From Desulfosporosinus shakirovi (GTDB taxonomy: Bacteria > Bacillota > Desulfitobacteriia > Desulfitobacteriales > Desulfitobacteriaceae), in the NCBI RefSeq assembly GCF_020595055.1, contig NZ_JAJDOO010000003.1:186001-250000 (forward strand): a stretch of 64,000 nt of DNA. The letters run 5' to 3'. Below, piece after piece: positions 8,957 to 17,950 of this stretch (position 1 is its first letter; each line of letters opens with the position of its first letter). The position numbers and the translations under genes are program-made. Below the pieces are notes generated by a model. The model was given only the letters and a program-made list of their open reading frames with translations, was not told the DNA's origin and did no database searches.

Positions 8957-9202
8957 ATGGCATTTACATTAATAGATGCAGTAACATTGTGGGATAAACT
9001 TCAAGAAAAACGTCCTTTAACAACTCCACTATCGGAACTTAAGAATGAGATGGCAATAGCTCTGGAAGACTACAAACCTAATGATGTTCTGGAACAAACC
9101 CTGCGTGAGATATTTGAACGTGCTGGTGTAGCCTACCCTGAGAAGATGCATGTGTTGCACATTAAGACAACCCTTGTAACAGCTCTTAGCCAACTTGATT
9201 GA
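8957..9202 (+). CDS. Small hypothetical protein, 81 aa
   Basis: The ATG follows a strong AAAGGAGGT site. The product is acidic, mostly helical and free of cysteines, with no membrane segment. It is transcribed divergently from the Mo oxidoreductase; a possible -10 TATACT sits at 8922-8927 without a clear -35. A terminator follows at 9231. No family was recognised. Its position next to UAS 2 leaves open co-regulation, but the sigma-54 promoter there faces the other way. Confidence 0.7.
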   Translation: MAFTLIDAVTLWDKLQEKRPLTTPLSELKNEMAIALEDYKPNDVLEQTLREIFERAGVAYPEKMHVLHIKTTLVTALSQLD

Positions 9203-9230
9203 TTAGAATTCGAAAATCAAATACATTTAA

Positions 9231-9271
9231 AAAATGGCTGCTTCCAAAACGAAGATAGCCATTTTGTTTGT
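9231..9271 (+). terminator. Intrinsic terminator
   Basis: AAAATGGCT pairs with AGCCATTTT around a 17-base loop and is followed by TTTGTTTGTT. It lies between the 81-aa gene and the zinc-ribbon gene. Confidence 0.7.
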
Positions 9272-9291
9272 TGACCCAAGGAGGTAACATT

Positions 9292-9567
9292 ATGTGTTGG
9301 TCTTGTAATCCCTATTGCGGAAATTGTAAGCCACCAAAAGAAAAACCCAAAAAGTGTCCTGCCTGTAATAGCTATAGTTTTCCCGAACTTAAAAACTGCA
9401 AAAAATGCGGTGCAGTTCTTCCTGAATCAGTGGCCCCCCCCACCGTTATGTGCTTATATATCGAAAAGCTGTGCGCCAATCCTTGTGGTAAATATAAAGC
9501 GCCTCCTAAAGATGGCGTCGTACAACAGTCCTGCAAGTGGCATACGCCACCGAAATCCAAAGGTTGA
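9292..9567 (+). CDS. Cys-rich zinc-ribbon protein, 91 aa
   Basis: The start is the ATG at 9292 because AAGGAGG lies 7-8 bases before it; an upstream in-frame start has no such site. The product begins MCWSCNPYCGNC and continues with CPAC and CKKC pairs, which look like a rubredoxin/zinc-ribbon fold. A further set of cysteines (MCLYIEKLCANPCGKY, QQSCKW) follows. Such proteins occur beside redox gene clusters in related anaerobes, but no function is established. It is convergent with mobA, and a shared hairpin separates them. Confidence 0.75.
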   Translation: MCWSCNPYCGNCKPPKEKPKKCPACNSYSFPELKNCKKCGAVLPESVAPPTVMCLYIEKLCANPCGKYKAPPKDGVVQQSCKWHTPPKSKG

Positions 9568-9629
9568 TCTCCTTTAAGGGAATATGAAGCGAGGGAACCC
9601 GGATTTTCGTTGATTTGAATGGTGGTATA

Positions 9630-9671
9630 CAGAGGGAGAACCTGCATTGATTCATGTAGATTCTCCCCCTG
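9630..9671. terminator. Convergent-gene hairpin
   Basis: CAGAGGGAGAACCTGCAT and ATGTAGATTCTCCCCCTG form an imperfect 18-bp stem between the convergent zinc-ribbon and mobA genes. It overlaps the last mobA codons. Confidence 0.4.
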
Positions 9672-10242
9672 TAAGGATCGCCGACCAATCTTCCGGTGTA
9701 TTAATATTACAAAAGAGCCGACTCAAATTATTATAATTTTGAAGCTCAGTTTCTTTTACATACCGCACAGAACAAGATGGATAAAGATCAATAACCTTGA
9801 GGCTATTCGCCTCAAGACTTTTCTTGATTAAGGGAAGGCAACGTCGATGATAAAAGGCATGTAACGGGTGAAGCCCGGATTGAAGACTTGGAACCACAAC
9901 ATCATACACCGAATTCCAAGTAGCCATAAACCGGATAAGCTCTGTTCTTAAAAAGGGTATATCACAGGCTAAGACAAAAACTTCATCATAGGCCGCCGCT
10001 TTTAACCCTTGATAAATCCCTTCAAGAGGGCCTCGACCGGGAATCTCGTCTAGAATGATCGGTACTTCAAAGCCTTCATACAATTCTGCCTTGTTGCTGC
10101 TGATCAAAACTTCTGCAAATACTGCTTGCAAAACGGTTAAACTTCGCTCTACTAAAGGCTTGCCTTCCAGTTCAAGGAAGGCCTTATTCTTTTTCATTCG
10201 CGAGCTTTTTCCGCCTACTAACAAAATACCGGTCGCCTTCAA
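9652..10242 (-). CDS. mobA: Molybdenum cofactor guanylyltransferase MobA
   Basis: A 196-residue nucleotidyltransferase that joins GMP to molybdopterin to give the bis-MGD form used by the DMSO-reductase family. The N-terminal nucleotide loop LVGGKSSRM and the metal-binding DIPF (usually DMPF) are present. The listed start is a TTG that gives the usual MKATGILL N-terminus, but it has no ribosome binding site. An in-frame ATT at 10269 lies 9 bases after a strong AAGGAGG and may be the real start. It is the last gene of the moa operon. Confidence 0.9.
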   Translation of the reverse strand: MKATGILLVGGKSSRMKKNKAFLELEGKPLVERSLTVLQAVFAEVLISSNKAELYEGFEVPIILDEIPGRGPLEGIYQGLKAAAYDEVFVLACDIPFLRTELIRFMATWNSVYDVVVPSLQSGLHPLHAFYHRRCLPLIKKSLEANSLKVIDLYPSCSVRYVKETELQNYNNLSRLFCNINTPEDWSAILTGGEST

Positions 10243-10330
10243 TTTTGGGAGTCGCAGTAAATTAGTAATTTTTGACGACCTCCTTATATTCAGTTTTCAA
10301 AGCTACCCAATACTCTCCCAAAGCCCATAT

Positions 10331-10861
10331 TTAGGCACTGCCCTTCACTCCAAATAGTTTCTCAATTAAGTCACAAATCCCCTCGGCATCATCCAACCCA
10401 AAACATGGAATCCCATTATCAAAAGAGACATCACTTGCAATTGCAATAAGTTCCTCCGGTTTGGTTAAAAGCCCTTGATGGACAGCTGAACGAAATACCT
10501 CAATCTTTGGCTTGTTACCCCTCTTGTATCCCTCGGTAAAAATCACATCTACCCCCTGAATTCGGGCGATGACCTCATCGAGAGGCAGATCCTCAGAGAC
10601 ACTCTCCATAATGGCGATCTTATGCGGTGAGCTTATGGCGACGATATCCGCGCCCGCTTGGGCATGGTGCCAGGTATCTTTACCTGGCTGATCCATCTCG
10701 AACCCATGGACATCATGTTTAAGGGTTGCCACTCTCCACCCACGGCCCTTCGCTGCACGGATAATTTTCACTAAAAGAGTCGTCTTCCCTGAATTGGACT
10801 TTCCACCCACGATGGAAATGACGGGTATTTGAGGACATTCTTCTGATAAATGAACATGCAT
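10331..10861 (-). CDS. mobB: Molybdopterin-guanine dinucleotide biosynthesis GTPase MobB
   Basis: A 176-residue P-loop protein. The Walker A motif GGKSNSGKTTL lies at about residues 19-29, and a conserved LKHD-VHGF segment follows. It ends in a short acidic helix. MobB assists MobA in attaching the nucleotide to molybdopterin. The ATG follows AGGAGG. It begins 10 bp after moeA and is clearly co-transcribed. Confidence 0.92.
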   Translation of the reverse strand: MHVHLSEECPQIPVISIVGGKSNSGKTTLLVKIIRAAKGRGWRVATLKHDVHGFEMDQPGKDTWHHAQAGADIVAISSPHKIAIMESVSEDLPLDEVIARIQGVDVIFTEGYKRGNKPKIEVFRSAVHQGLLTKPEELIAIASDVSFDNGIPCFGLDDAEGICDLIEKLFGVKGSA

Positions 10862-10871
10862 CTTAAGCCTC

Positions 10872-12077
10872 CTAGTCCGTAATCCAACCCGCCATCAAGA
10901 GTTCCCCAGGTTCCACTGACCCATGGTTTGCAGGCACATCCACTAACAAATGGCAACCAATCATGGAGCGAAGAATTCCCGATCCTTGTGCCGGAGCCGG
11001 ATCTGCCCAAATTTCTCCATTTTCAAACACCGCTTGAGCACGTAAAAAGCGTCGTTGTTTCCCTGCCTTTCCAAAGCCCCTTGCCATTTTAACAAGAAAT
11101 CTTCCCGCTTCTACCGTCCTTCGTCCCGCTAATTTGCGAAGTGCCGGACGAACTAAAAGTTCAAAGGTCACCATAGCAGCCGCAGGATTTCCTGAAAGGG
11201 AGATAAAGAGCTGCTTTTCTTTTTGCCCGACGGACACTGGCGTTCCCGGCTTCAGATTCAATTTCCAAAACAGCATTTCACACCCAAACCGGGCAAGTGC
11301 ATGGCGCATAATATCATAATCGCCCACAGAGGCTCCGCCGGTGGCTATGACTATGTCAGTGTCTGCAAACATCTCCAACGCTTTGAGGGTCTCCTCGATT
11401 TCATCGGAAACAATAGAAACCGCTAAAACCTCACACCCGGATTCTTGAATCATTCCGCGTAGAGTCGAACTGTTACTGTTATAAATCTTAGCAGGGCGCA
11501 AGGGTTGCCCTGCCTCCATAAGTTCCGCCCCGGTGGAGATCAACCCCACCCGCGGTCGACGATATACCATGACCTGTTCCTGTCCAACTGCCGCCAGAAG
11601 CCCAATGGCCGGTGGGTTTAAAAAGAAACCCTGTTTAAGGAGAAGATCTCCCGTTTTGATCTCCTCCCCTTTCGGTATGATATTGGAACCGGGTAATACG
11701 GGATGCAAGATTGTCACTTCATCACCGATTTGTTTAGTGTCTTCCATCCTCACAACACAGTTAGCACCAAGTGGAATAGGAGCGCCCGTGAATATCTTTG
11801 CAGCCTCACCTGGCGCGATATCTCGGTCCGGGAAAGTTCCAGCCGGGATTTCACTCACCACTTTAAGCCGGAGTGGGTGAAGATCTCCTGCCATAGCTAG
11901 ATAAGCATACCCATCAAGAGGCGAACGTTCAAAGGGTGGCATGGCAATTTGGGATGTCACATCTGTAGCTAATACACGATTATAAGCATCTGAAATTAAA
12001 ACACACTCTGTTTCAACCGGTTGTATGCGGCTAAGTACTAACTCCAAAGCCTCTTCTAGTTCAATCATGGTTTTCAT
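10872..12077 (-). CDS. moeA: Molybdopterin molybdenumtransferase MoeA
   Basis: A 401-residue MoeA with the typical N-terminal signature PPFERSPLDGYA, the central molybdopterin-binding segment (ATGGASVGDYD, SLSGNPAAAMV) and a C-terminal beta domain. It inserts molybdate into molybdopterin-AMP. The start codon overlaps the MOSC gene stop by 4 bp, which indicates translational coupling. Confidence 0.95.
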   Translation of the reverse strand: MKTMIELEEALELVLSRIQPVETECVLISDAYNRVLATDVTSQIAMPPFERSPLDGYAYLAMAGDLHPLRLKVVSEIPAGTFPDRDIAPGEAAKIFTGAPIPLGANCVVRMEDTKQIGDEVTILHPVLPGSNIIPKGEEIKTGDLLLKQGFFLNPPAIGLLAAVGQEQVMVYRRPRVGLISTGAELMEAGQPLRPAKIYNSNSSTLRGMIQESGCEVLAVSIVSDEIEETLKALEMFADTDIVIATGGASVGDYDIMRHALARFGCEMLFWKLNLKPGTPVSVGQKEKQLFISLSGNPAAAMVTFELLVRPALRKLAGRRTVEAGRFLVKMARGFGKAGKQRRFLRAQAVFENGEIWADPAPAQGSGILRSMIGCHLLVDVPANHGSVEPGELLMAGWITD

Positions 12078-12514
12078 GAAGAAGCTATCACCTCGATGCC
12101 GTCACCGACACGAACAGCTCCACCTTCTAACAACCGAATAAATATTCCTTCTTTCGGCATGACACAGTCCCCGGCCTGATAGTATATTGCACATTTTGTA
12201 TGGCATTCTTTACCGATTTGAGTGACTTCTCCGATACTGCTTTCCCCTATCTTCAGTTTTGTTCCAATGGGAAGGGTGAATAGTTCCAGCCCTTCCGTTG
12301 TTAAATTTTCCGCAAAGTCCCCCGGTCCCACATCCAACCCTTTGTCTGTCATCTTCTTGATACTTTCCATCCCCAGCAAGCTAACCATTCGATGCCAATC
12401 TCCGCCATGGGCATCTCCTTCAAGGCCAAAGTTAACTTTCAAAAATCCTTCACCCACATTTTTCTTCCGCATCCCTTTCCCTTCACTCGTGCAAACAGCT
12501 ATGATTTTACCCAT
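12074..12514 (-). CDS. MOSC domain protein
   Basis: A 146-residue stand-alone MOSC domain. It contains the conserved segment GLEGDAHGG and the catalytic-type cysteine in GKECHTKCAIYYQAGDC. MOSC domains bind molybdenum cofactor or sulfur-loaded cysteines and are found in sulfurases and carriers. It sits between moaC and moeA, so a role in delivering or sulfurating the cofactor is likely. Confidence 0.88.
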   Translation of the reverse strand: MGKIIAVCTSEGKGMRKKNVGEGFLKVNFGLEGDAHGGDWHRMVSLLGMESIKKMTDKGLDVGPGDFAENLTTEGLELFTLPIGTKLKIGESSIGEVTQIGKECHTKCAIYYQAGDCVMPKEGIFIRLLEGGAVRVGDGIEVIASS

Positions 12515-12599
12515 TATTAAGTCCTCTCTTTCATCTCATTGGATATAAGAAAATTCACTCTCCTAGTCGAGGTAGAAAGCAGGGTAATCGAGCTTCGAA

Positions 12600-13070
12600 C
12601 TACGACCTGCGATAATGCCCACTTTTTCCCCCTAGCTTTTCAACTAAACAAATATCCCCAATCACCATTGTTTTGTCCATCGCTTTACACATATCGTAGA
12701 TTGTTAAGGCAGCAACACTGACCGCAGTCAGGGCCTCCATCTCAATTCCGGTTTTCCCATTGACTTTTATGGTGGCTTCGATATGCACCTCACCAGGTTC
12801 CACTAAGTTAAAACTAAGCTTTGCCCCTGTAATCATGAGGGGATGGCACATAGGAATGATCTGTGAGGTCTGCTTTGCTGCCATAATCCCAGCCACTTGA
12901 GCCACCGCCAATACATCCCCCTTGGCAATTAACCCGGACCGAATGCGTTGAAAAGTTTCTGCCTTCATTGTAATTTTTCCGCGGGCTACTGCCACCCGGG
13001 AGGTTTTTGCTTTTTCACTGACATCGACCATACGGGCCCGCCCTTGTTCATCAAAATGTGTTAAATCCAT
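12600..13070 (-). CDS. moaC: Cyclic pyranopterin monophosphate synthase MoaC
   Basis: The start is placed at [17 protein letters not shown] because this matches the family N-terminus and follows an AGAGAGG site; the frame extends upstream without support. The 156-residue length is normal. Conserved motifs MCHP and the catalytic lysine segment [17 protein letters not shown] are present. With MoaA it converts GTP to cyclic pyranopterin monophosphate. It follows the MPT-binding gene by 20 bp. Confidence 0.94.
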   Translation of the reverse strand: MDLTHFDEQGRARMVDVSEKAKTSRVAVARGKITMKAETFQRIRSGLIAKGDVLAVAQVAGIMAAKQTSQIIPMCHPLMITGAKLSFNLVEPGEVHIEATIKVNGKTGIEMEALTAVSVAALTIYDMCKAMDKTMVIGDICLVEKLGGKSGHYRRS

Positions 13071-13090
13071 AGTAATTTCAACCTCTCTTC

Positions 13091-14113
13091 TTAGGCCCCG
13101 GTTCCGAATGAGCATAGAGGATAACGGCATACAGTACAATTTAAACATAGTCCTCCCAGACCTAATCTGGCTACCATGGGCTTCGTAATTCTCTCTCCTG
13201 CCAGAACCGAAGGAAGCAAAAGATCAAAAATTGTTGTTGCATGGTACATTACACAACCGGGTAATCCGAGAATAGGTATATCCTTCATATATGCAACCAT
13301 GATCATTGCGCCTGGTAAAACAGGTGCCCCATAGGTGATAATTTCAGCTCCAGCCTCTCTAACTGCCCGTGGAGTTACATCATCCGGATCAACGGACATT
13401 CCCCCTGTCGTCAGAATTAATTCAACACCCTGCTCGACGAGTGAATTCACCGCTCCAGAGATTTGCCCGGCATCGTCAGGGACAATAATATGATTGAGCA
13501 CATTACAGCCATAATCTTCGATCTTCTTCTTAACAACCGGTCCGAATTTATCCGTAATTCGACCCTTAAAAACCTCGTTACCTGTCGTTATAATACCTGC
13601 AGTCAATTTCTTAAAAGGCTTCACCTGCACAATGGGCTGGGCAGCACAGACCGTTTCTAGGGTTTGGAGCTTATAGTCATCAATTACCAGCGGAACTACT
13701 CGAACTCCAGCTAAGATATCCCCTGCATTAACCGGCCGTCTATTGCTGCGGGTGGCAATAACGATTTCATCAATCATATTCAACTGTATCAGCAGATTTT
13801 CGTCTACCGTAAACAACCCTTGATAATCGGCAATCAGGCTGACTTTTCCTTCTGTTGGTTCACTAAGTCTGATCCCTGGGCCTACAATTGCTTGGGCAAT
13901 TCTAATTGCTGCCTGGTTTTCATGTACTTTTCCCTCATCTATTTTCCAAATATAAATATTTTCTTTCCCTAACTTTAATAGTTCCGGAATATCTTCTTCC
14001 ACAATTACGTGCCCTTTGGTAAAGGCTCGTCCTTTAAATTCATTCGGAACAATCTTAGTGATATCGTGACATAATACAGTCCCGACTGCATCTTCAACCC
14101 TGATACTGTGCAT
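13091..14113 (-). CDS. Molybdopterin-binding protein with Cys-rich tail
   Basis: A 340-residue protein with a MoCF/MogA-type binding domain in its second half ([43 protein letters not shown]). The N-terminal domain resembles the MoeA linker region. The last 20 residues hold four cysteines in the pattern CLNC-x-VC-x4-C, suggesting a metal or Fe-S site. It may adenylate or chaperone molybdopterin, since no separate mogA is seen in this operon. It lies between moaA and moaC. Confidence 0.85.
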   Translation of the reverse strand: MHSIRVEDAVGTVLCHDITKIVPNEFKGRAFTKGHVIVEEDIPELLKLGKENIYIWKIDEGKVHENQAAIRIAQAIVGPGIRLSEPTEGKVSLIADYQGLFTVDENLLIQLNMIDEIVIATRSNRRPVNAGDILAGVRVVPLVIDDYKLQTLETVCAAQPIVQVKPFKKLTAGIITTGNEVFKGRITDKFGPVVKKKIEDYGCNVLNHIIVPDDAGQISGAVNSLVEQGVELILTTGGMSVDPDDVTPRAVREAGAEIITYGAPVLPGAMIMVAYMKDIPILGLPGCVMYHATTIFDLLLPSVLAGERITKPMVARLGLGGLCLNCTVCRYPLCSFGTGA

Positions 14114-14195
14114 AACAGCACTTCCTTTCTCAAGCCTTTTAATTAAATGAATTAATAGGTGCTTTCTTAGCTGCTCTAGGGATATATGGGATTCT

Positions 14196-15155
14196 CTACC
14201 CCCCTATTTCATTCATGTTGCGCAGAATCGGAACATAGCCATCGCCTTGGATACAGTGCCTGAAGGGCTTGGCTTTAATACCGTCATATAAAAATTGTTC
14301 AAGATCTTCGCCATAATTTTGAATATCCAGTTCGACATTGGAATGCAGACAAGGTTTGAGTTTGCCATCTGGTGTAATCCTGATCCGGTTACAGTAATTA
14401 CAGAAATGACTGCTTAGGGGACTTATAATTCCGACCTTGCCTTTACTGTTTGGCAGCTTATAGAGTCGTGCAACACTTCCGTGTCCTTTGAAAGGCAGGG
14501 GAATTAAACGAGGGACCCTTTTCAATATCTCTGTGCTTGCTAAGAACTTTTCTTGATCCCAGATACTCGCTTCCCCTAATGGCATAAGTTCTATAAAACG
14601 AACTTCGATATCATCATCCATGGTCATGCCTACAAATTCTTCAATCTCATTATCGTTAACCCCACCTATGAGTACCACGTTGAGCTTAAGAGGCCATAGC
14701 TTTGCTTCCTTTGCAGCTTGAATACCTGCAAACACATGGGAAACATTGCCCCCCCTTGTGATCTTTGCATATTTCCTGGAATCCAAACTGTCAATGCTGA
14801 TATTGACTCGAGTTAAACCCGCCATTTTTAGTTGGTCGGCGCAGTCTTTCAATAAAATCCCATTTGTAGTCAGACCCAAATCCTTTAACCCTTGATTTTT
14901 AAGCTGTGCAATATTTCTAATGACTTCAATGATTCCATTTCTGACAAGGGGCTCTCCACCTGTAAGCCTAATTTTTCTGATACCCAGCTTGACGGCACTT
15001 CTGGCAATCTCCTCAATTGTTTCCAAGCGAAGGATTTCCTTCCGTCCTTTCTTGGCTATTCCCTTTTCAGGCATGCAATAGGTACATTTTAAATTACATA
15101 AATCAGTCACAGATAAACGCAGGTAATTTATATCTCTGCCGAAACTATCTATCAT
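14196..15155 (-). CDS. moaA: GTP 3',8-cyclase MoaA (radical SAM)
   Basis: A 319-residue radical SAM enzyme with C20, C24 and C27 (CNLKCTYC) for the SAM cluster. A second cluster lies at the C-terminal side (FCNYCNRIRITPDGKLKPC), and TGGEPL is the SAM-contact motif. Its typical C-terminal GG is kept. It performs the first step of molybdopterin synthesis. It is the first gene of the operon, behind a ~380-nt leader with an internal terminator, so attenuation is likely. moaD and moaE are not in the window. Confidence 0.95.
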   Translation of the reverse strand: MIDSFGRDINYLRLSVTDLCNLKCTYCMPEKGIAKKGRKEILRLETIEEIARSAVKLGIRKIRLTGGEPLVRNGIIEVIRNIAQLKNQGLKDLGLTTNGILLKDCADQLKMAGLTRVNISIDSLDSRKYAKITRGGNVSHVFAGIQAAKEAKLWPLKLNVVLIGGVNDNEIEEFVGMTMDDDIEVRFIELMPLGEASIWDQEKFLASTEILKRVPRLIPLPFKGHGSVARLYKLPNSKGKVGIISPLSSHFCNYCNRIRITPDGKLKPCLHSNVELDIQNYGEDLEQFLYDGIKAKPFRHCIQGDGYVPILRNMNEIGG

Positions 15156-15251
15156 ATTTCCAACTCCTCGTAAGCCAGCATTCCGTGAATCTTTAACGAG
15201 TCTATTTGTTGCGGCAACTATTTATCTCTATCGCATAGCGGCATGGGGATA

Positions 15252-15286
15252 AGCATAAAAAATCCTGCATTTTTAAAAAATGCAGG
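15252..15286 (-). terminator. Intrinsic terminator/attenuator in the moaA leader
   Basis: CCTGCAT and ATGCAGG (with extra A/T pairs) form a hairpin followed on the minus strand by a TTTTTT run. It lies inside the transcript upstream of moaA, about 110 bp before its start, so it would cut off the whole operon unless prevented. Confidence 0.75.
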
Positions 15287-15289
15287 AAA

Positions 15290-15445
15290 AGACGTAGGGG
15301 TCGGTTTTGTCACCCAAACCTTCTTTTGCTTGCATCTCCTTCGCCAAACAGCAAGTAATAAAATTTCTTCTACTACTCTGTGGACTTTTTGCCCAGACCT
15401 TATCTCCATAGTGTTAACTTTAGGATCAAAGGTTCGGAGAAGCTA
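15290..15445 (-). ncRNA. Structured leader of moaA operon, candidate Moco-type riboswitch
   Basis: Between the sigma-54 promoter and the attenuator the leader can fold several hairpins: GGGC/GTCC, GTAGTA/TATTAC, CTTGC/GCAAG around a loop holding GGCGAAGGAGAT, and GGTTT/AAACC. The position, length and presence of GGCGAAGG recall the molybdenum cofactor riboswitch, but I could not match the full consensus. The frame through the region has no ribosome binding site. Confidence 0.45.
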
Positions 15446-15540
15446 ATCTAAACTATTTAAAGTCTGTCATGAAACTTTTGTTAATCTTTGCTAATACTAT
15501 TCTCCTTTCTTTATGAAGGAAGTTCTATATCCCTTACTAT

Positions 15541-15557
15541 TGCAAAAATGGTGCCAC
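15541..15557 (-). promoter_or_regulatory. Sigma-54 promoter 3 (moa operon)
   Basis: Minus strand GTGGCACCATTTTTGCA, with GG and GC 10 bp apart. It links cofactor synthesis to the same control as the Mo enzymes. The 135-bp segment from here to UAS 3 is similar to the promoter 4 segment. Confidence 0.85.
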
Positions 15558-15649
15558 ATTGGAGGTTCAAAGGAATTTTCATCCCGAGCATTGCCTTTAG
15601 TGCTTTTGTCCACATTCTGTCTCAAATGACTTAACTTCTGATTGTGTCA

Positions 15650-15675
15650 TTTTGCGAAATAATTGTCTTTTTAGA
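15650..15675 (-). promoter_or_regulatory. Candidate enhancer (UAS) 3
   Basis: TTTTGCGA and TTTTTAGA half-sites lie 18 bp apart end to end, about 95 bp upstream of promoter 3. The 30-bp core is identical to UAS 4. Confidence 0.65.
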
Positions 15676-15748
15676 ACTAGAATTACAGGAATCGGCCTAT
15701 AAACCATCAAGAAAACTTGGCTGACGCCAAGTCATAGACCCTTCAATA

Positions 15749-17950
15749 CTAACTTTGGCTTGGTTCACATTGAACTACTCGACAAGGTATCCCATTGTAT
15801 GTCCATGTCCCAATTAATTTATCTGATTTCTCAAAATCCCCATTCGTTAGAATGTTAGCATTGGAAATCCAAAGTCCACCCAATGAAGGTTCACTGGCCT
15901 CCATTTCAGGATACCACCAACCATATTCCACACTCACAACTTCAGGACACATATTTGCGTATTTTATGGTAAACAAAGCCCTCCCTTGTTCCGTCTCAAC
16001 CCATACTTCACGTCCCTCCTGAAGACCAAACCGCTCTGCTGTTTTAGGATTGATTTTAGCCAAGGGCTGAGGATGAAGTTTTCGCAATCGCTCAAACTGA
16101 CGAAAGCTGGAGGCGTTGTAAGGCTGTGTCCTCGAACCCGTAATTAACTGCAGTGGATAGTTTGCATCCGGAGATAATGGTAGTACAGGTTCCGGCAGGG
16201 GTTCAGACCCTAACTCCAGTAGGATCTCACTATATAACTCAACCTTTCCGCTGATAGTTGCGAACCCTGCTGGTTTTCCCCCTGAAACATCTGTAATCTC
16301 ATGCTTTTGATAGGTATTGGGGGTTGCATATAGTCCTTCACTACAAAACTCTTCCCAACTCATATTCGCAGGGGCCAGACATTTTCTTAAGTTGTCTTGC
16401 ATGGTTTCTTCTACCCAATAGTCACTTTGTCCGAGCCTTTTCCCCAGCTCTCTCCAGAAAAAAAAGTCAGGTTTTCTTTCAAAATAGGGTTGAAGAGCCT
16501 GCTCTCCTCCGTAAGCCAGGTTAGCCGTTCCGGCTTTAGTCTCAAACAAAGGCCGTTCGAAAGCACCTGCACTGGGAAGTACATAGTCAGAAAGCATAGC
16601 GGTGGGTGTGTTAAACAATTCTAAGGTTATGAGCAGGTCAAGACTTTTTAGGGCTTGATAGATCAACTGGGTGTCTGCCTGAGTAAGCAAAGGATTAGTC
16701 GCCGATACGATCAACGACCTAATGGGATAGGGTTCCCCGGATAGCATCGCTTTCCACACTAAGTTTGGGTGAGCAGAAGTGAGGTAGCGCATGGGCATGC
16801 GCTTGCCATGACGCATTGTAAGTTCCCGCACTCGTTCATAACCAGGATAGGATTGAAGCAATATCTGATCCTTTCCTAATTGTTTTTCTAGGGATAGGTC
16901 TGGAAAGCTATCACTTAACTCTTGATCAATTTCAGGGACAAAATCAGGCATTTCGGCTAAATGAGATGCTCCGAGAACATCAATATTTCCCGTTATTGCC
17001 CGCATAATAGCTAAAGCACGGTGAACCGCAATGCTATTTGATCCGAGTTGATCTATTCCTCGCCCACTGTACAAAGATGCCGGTGGGCTTTTACTATATA
17101 AGCGTGCCGCCTTAATGATATCATCTGCTTTAATCCCGGTAATACCCTCAACATAAAGGGGGTTGAAGCGCAGGACATGTTTCTTCAGCTGTTCAAATCC
17201 ATGGCACCACTTTTCTACAAATTCATGGTCATACAGCCCTTCCGTAATAATTACATGCAGTAGACCCAGCGCTAAAAATCCGTCTGTCCCTGGTTTTATC
17301 TGCAACCAAAGCGTAGCCCCTTCAGCCGTCTTGGTACAGCACGGGTCAACGACTATTAAAGGTTTCCCTGTGCGACTAAACTCTAACACGGTTCTCCAAA
17401 ACAGAGAATTATCCGATTCTTTCGGGTTTGTTGCCCAAACCATAGCACATTGAGTATGACTGGGATCAATTTCATTTTCAATGGTCCATCCATAGGTCAA
17501 GGTATTGATCCAAGTTGCCGGATTCCAACAGATTTGTCCAATTCCCATGTTGTTTGGGCTTCCAAAAAGATTCATGAATCGATGAAGGGGCCAGTAAGAA
17601 GTATTTGGACCTCCGATTGCTGTAGAAAGCATTTCCGGTCCGTATTGTTCCTTCAAACTTTGCAATTTCTCAGCGATCTCATCTAAAGCTTGATCCCAAC
17701 TAATTTCCTGCCATTGGCCACTGCCCCGTTCCCCAACTCTTTTACGAGGATAATTTATTCGCCCTGGATGCTCTAAATATTCCTGGGCAAGACGCCAGCG
17801 TTGACATCCCTTCAAAACACTGTCATCACAGGGAAATCTAGTGTTGTCGGGAGTAATATCAATTAATCGCCCATCACTTACCGTAGCTGTATGTCCGCAC
17901 AAATACCCACAGAAACGACAATTTGTTCTTACCTGTTTTTCTTCTTTCAT
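15749..17950 (-). CDS. Molybdopterin oxidoreductase catalytic subunit 2
   Basis: A 733-residue DMSO-reductase superfamily enzyme. The Fe-S motif is C11-x2-C14-x3-C18 plus C49, and the probable Mo-ligand is C141 in GIGQICWNP. A dinucleotide-binding domain closes the chain. No signal peptide is present. Its start overlaps the NrfD stop by one base (TAATG), so it is translationally coupled to the membrane anchor. It is a diverged paralog of the 19473-21713 enzyme (both carry RFMNLFGSPN and W-D-Q-A-L segments). The substrate is unknown. Confidence 0.92.
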   Translation of the reverse strand: MKEEKQVRTNCRFCGYLCGHTATVSDGRLIDITPDNTRFPCDDSVLKGCQRWRLAQEYLEHPGRINYPRKRVGERGSGQWQEISWDQALDEIAEKLQSLKEQYGPEMLSTAIGGPNTSYWPLHRFMNLFGSPNNMGIGQICWNPATWINTLTYGWTIENEIDPSHTQCAMVWATNPKESDNSLFWRTVLEFSRTGKPLIVVDPCCTKTAEGATLWLQIKPGTDGFLALGLLHVIITEGLYDHEFVEKWCHGFEQLKKHVLRFNPLYVEGITGIKADDIIKAARLYSKSPPASLYSGRGIDQLGSNSIAVHRALAIMRAITGNIDVLGASHLAEMPDFVPEIDQELSDSFPDLSLEKQLGKDQILLQSYPGYERVRELTMRHGKRMPMRYLTSAHPNLVWKAMLSGEPYPIRSLIVSATNPLLTQADTQLIYQALKSLDLLITLELFNTPTAMLSDYVLPSAGAFERPLFETKAGTANLAYGGEQALQPYFERKPDFFFWRELGKRLGQSDYWVEETMQDNLRKCLAPANMSWEEFCSEGLYATPNTYQKHEITDVSGGKPAGFATISGKVELYSEILLELGSEPLPEPVLPLSPDANYPLQLITGSRTQPYNASSFRQFERLRKLHPQPLAKINPKTAERFGLQEGREVWVETEQGRALFTIKYANMCPEVVSVEYGWWYPEMEASEPSLGGLWISNANILTNGDFEKSDKLIGTWTYNGIPCRVVQCEPSQS

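Noticed and set aside
15218-15409. 63-codon frame in the moaA leader
   Set aside because: No ribosome site, and it runs through the terminator hairpin; the region is better explained as untranslated leader.
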